In this document: in pieces, positions 61,701 through 64,000 of the stretch
Layout of the letters: each line of letters opens with the position of its first letter
Numbering within the stretch: the first letter of the stretch is position 1
Assembly (NCBI RefSeq): GCF_003073045.1
Contig: NC_037590.1
Coordinates: 36,076,751 to 36,140,750, forward strand
From: Pomacea canaliculata
Taxonomy: Eukaryota > Mollusca > Gastropoda > Architaenioglossa > Ampullariidae
Direction of reading: 5' to 3'
Length of the DNA stretch: 64,000 nucleotides
Made by a program: the position numbers and the translations under genes
Notes under the pieces: generated by a model
The model's database searches: none
Told to the model about the DNA's origin: nothing
What the model saw: only the letters and a program-made list of their open reading frames with translations

Positions 61701-63650
61701 CCCATGGTGACATTGTTGGCTCTTTCTTACCTCCGTACGTGTCAATGGCGTAATTCTTTAAAAATAAACCAAAAAAAAAAAAAAAACGGCTTGACAAAGA
61801 AGACAGTTGAGACCGTAAGAGAAATATATTTGTATCCTGCTCACAATTTCGAGATCTCAGAGAGGAGCAAGCGCCTCGACATCCAGTCCGGTTTTTTTTT
61901 TTGTTTTTTTTTTTTTTCATTCGTGCTGTGATCTATATTAATAGGTGATCTTATTCTTTGTAAACAACTTATATTTGGGGGATCACAAGGCTGCAAAATG
62001 GTCGAGTAAATCCCTCATTTGCTCTGTGTGCTAATAAACGGCTAGTTACCATATGAATATTCATAGGTTGCCGGATGTCTGCATTTCGCAAGGAATTAAA
62101 TTAGAGATTCGATATTTGTTTGGAGGCACATGATGTTCACAAAGCTGATGTTTTATGTATTGAGCAGGTCCTCTAGCTTTCTATTTTGGGTTGGGTTCAG
62201 CTTCTTCTAAACAAATTTCCTCTCTAATTATTATTGGTTGATTTTTTCCCCCTGTATTAGCTTCAGTTGCAATGCAGAAGGTAATGAGCTTCTAGGGCTT
62301 TCTCAGACGCCACCTAGGCAGGTGTAATCTATTTTAGGAACACTTATTTTTACAACGGTAAAACTGTCAGTTCACGTGGTCTGTTCAAAATGTGGCGAGT
62401 GTCACCTTGAGATCACGGTGAAAAAGCATGAAGGAGGGGACAGACAGGCCGGTGGGCAGGTGAAGCAGCCGACAGTGAAGTCCCTCTGGAGTCTGGTGAT
62501 GAGGAATTACAGAATGTAAGCCGTTACCTAGGACACCTTTCAACATCTGTTTCAAACCGTGCAAAGGTACACGGTTTCCCAGATACGATGAGGACTGTTT
62601 TCGCAAGCTGAGCTGTTCATGAGAGGTCTTTGACCACAAACAGGACAAAAGACGAGAAAGAGGCGACAACACCAGGACGGGTCTTCTTGTAAAATAAGTG
62701 GCTTGCACTTTCGTCACCTTTTTGCACTTTCTTCGACACATTATCAATACAGAGTTCAAAAACGCCGATTACCACCAGAGTTCGACATTTCCACCATCAA
62801 CAGGGGCTTTGCTCGTGTCCATCATTGCTAGAGGGCTGAAGAAAATCGCTCAGGACTGGAAGTGTAGTGCGTTGGAAATGGTCGATTGCCACGCAAAAAA
62901 ATCGGGACGAGATGGTTTTCTCGGGCACGACAAATCTCGAGTGCACCCTGCTTCTCACAAAGTTCACCGTGCGCGAGGTCAATCGTCTGCCCCTGTCTGC
63001 TTTCATTGCCGGCAGACGTAATCCTACCCGCCGGTAAACAGTTGATGATGAGGGGATGGGGTAGATGCCGCGTCTGATTGGATGAATGATGGATGGATGG
63101 GTGGATAGCTGACGACTGCCCCACCTTCCCTCCTTCACAACTTACCCGCGTGACCTGAAGAGCTTTCTAGAGCACCAATCATTAACAGTGAAAATAGGTA
63201 CATACATGCTAATTAGAGGGCCAGACGTGGTTTGATGCTGTTGTCGTAGCATAAAGTTTAGATGCACGGCGGTTTGTAGTGTTGCAGGACGGAATCTACC
63301 TAATATTTCTCAAATTATAAACGCAAATGATTTTAAACAGAGATATTATTAAACCCTCTTTAAATATGTGCTGAGGTTCACAGGTCGATCTATGTTAAGT
63401 GTGTATTGTAACTGTATCACGAAATAACAAAGCAAAAGATTAGCGTCGCGTTTATGCGATGTGTATGTTCGGGTCCAGGTTAGCACATAGCTGAACAGGT
63501 AAGATAACTCTTGATAAAAAGTGAAAGCATGTGATGTTTATGCTTTGATCATTGCCAGTCAAAGGGCGCGGTAGCCTACCTGCCTTACACCTATCAGCGT
63601 AGGTTATTTGGTACACGACAGGTCGCATCTTTTACATCGCAGAAACCTCT
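52781..63650. other. Gene-poor intergenic region
   Basis: About 11 kb with no exon series or recognisable domain on either strand. It holds T-rich and A-rich runs (for example 55270-55310, 55680-55740, 56900-56945, 61770-61790, 61890-61920), interrupted GT tracts (54539-54552, 57175-57195) and scattered GC-rich patches (56500-56640, 58860-59060). Longer open frames here lack ATG starts or family motifs. A possible SINE at 54300-54510 is described under findings. Confidence 0.55.
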
Positions 63651-63654
63651 ATCA

Positions 63655-64000
63655 CAACATTCTAGACTAAACAAAGGCTTTTGATAGAGTCTGACACGAT
63701 AGGCTATGGCATGTGATATCAAAATTCAACATCGAAGAGTGTCTCGTCCAAGTCATCGAAGAGCTGTATAAAAGTTCAATGAAAGCAGTCCTGCTGGATA
63801 ATCAAATGAGAGATTACTTTCACACCACAGTATCCATCAACAGGCCCCCCGATCACCTGTGCTGTTCGACATTTTCTTTGGAGAACGTCGTGCCTGAAAC
63901 CCTCGACGACCATCATACTTCCATTCCCGCCATAAGACTGACAGTTCAAACGCATATGTAATGGAGACCACCACTAACAAGAATAAATCCATGGTTGTTG
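63655..64000 (+). mobile_element. RTE-like reverse transcriptase relic, truncated by window end
   Basis: KAFDRV at 63675-63692 is followed directly by a TGA, then LWHVISKFNIEE, VIEELYKSSMKAVLLDNQ and FHTTV in the same frame. A SPVLFDIFF block follows in a shifted frame, with ETLDDHHTSI in yet another frame. These correspond to fingers/palm motifs of RTE-type reverse transcriptase (KAFDRVWH..., SPVLFNIFLE). The premature stop and at least two frameshifts make it a pseudogene. It extends past position 64000, so its 3' end is unseen. Confidence 0.8.

Noticed and set aside
62385..62759. 124-codon minus-strand frame
   Set aside because: Longest frame in the intergenic region, but its composition looks random and it has no domain or splice partner.
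1..64000. CRISPR array, prokaryotic operon or phage region
   Set aside because: The spliced genes, splice-site consensus and animal retroelements show eukaryotic nuclear DNA; no regularly spaced direct-repeat and unique-spacer array was seen.

Overview
The window is animal nuclear DNA. Coding sequence is split by GT-AG introns (two of them GC-AG). It carries a ciliary outer-arm dynein heavy chain, degraded non-LTR retrotransposons, a hAT-type miniature element and many (GT)n, (CT)n and (AT)n tracts. The exon sequences, repeat load and retrotransposon types fit a lophotrochozoan, most likely a mollusc. That placement is inference; the sequence alone does not fix the species.

Layout. Positions 1-6540 hold no gene I can support, only simple repeats. 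A 13-exon gene on the + strand (6639-13288) encodes a 489-residue protein with a complete FYVE zinc finger followed by armadillo-like helical repeats. Positions 13289-15393 hold its 3' UTR and a frameshifted RTE-like reverse-transcriptase relic. A 10-exon gene on the - strand (21923 down to 15394) encodes a 546-residue phosphatidylglycerophosphate synthase (PGS1). A second degraded retrotransposon lies in its first intron. About 670 bp further on, in divergent orientation, starts a very large + strand gene (22594-51887). It has 55 exons that join, with every phase matching, into a 4464-codon outer-arm beta-type axonemal dynein heavy chain of the DNAH9/11/17 group. Its introns carry a 197-bp hAT-like MITE with a perfect 8-bp target duplication and two tRNA-derived SINE heads. 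Positions 51888-63650 are the dynein 3' UTR and a gene-poor stretch. The last 300 bases are a decayed RTE-like reverse transcriptase cut by the window edge.

Functional reading. The three genes are not an operon. FYVE-ARM points to PI3P-marked endosomes, PGS1 makes the cardiolipin precursor in mitochondria, and the dynein drives ciliary and flagellar beating. PGS1 and the dynein gene may share a bidirectional promoter region, and the FYVE-ARM and PGS1 genes converge tail to tail. I saw no evidence of a wholly new molecular system. The most unusual items are the FYVE-armadillo protein, an intron built from a decayed minisatellite that includes its own splice sites, two GC-AG introns (one translatable throughout), and the intact MITE.
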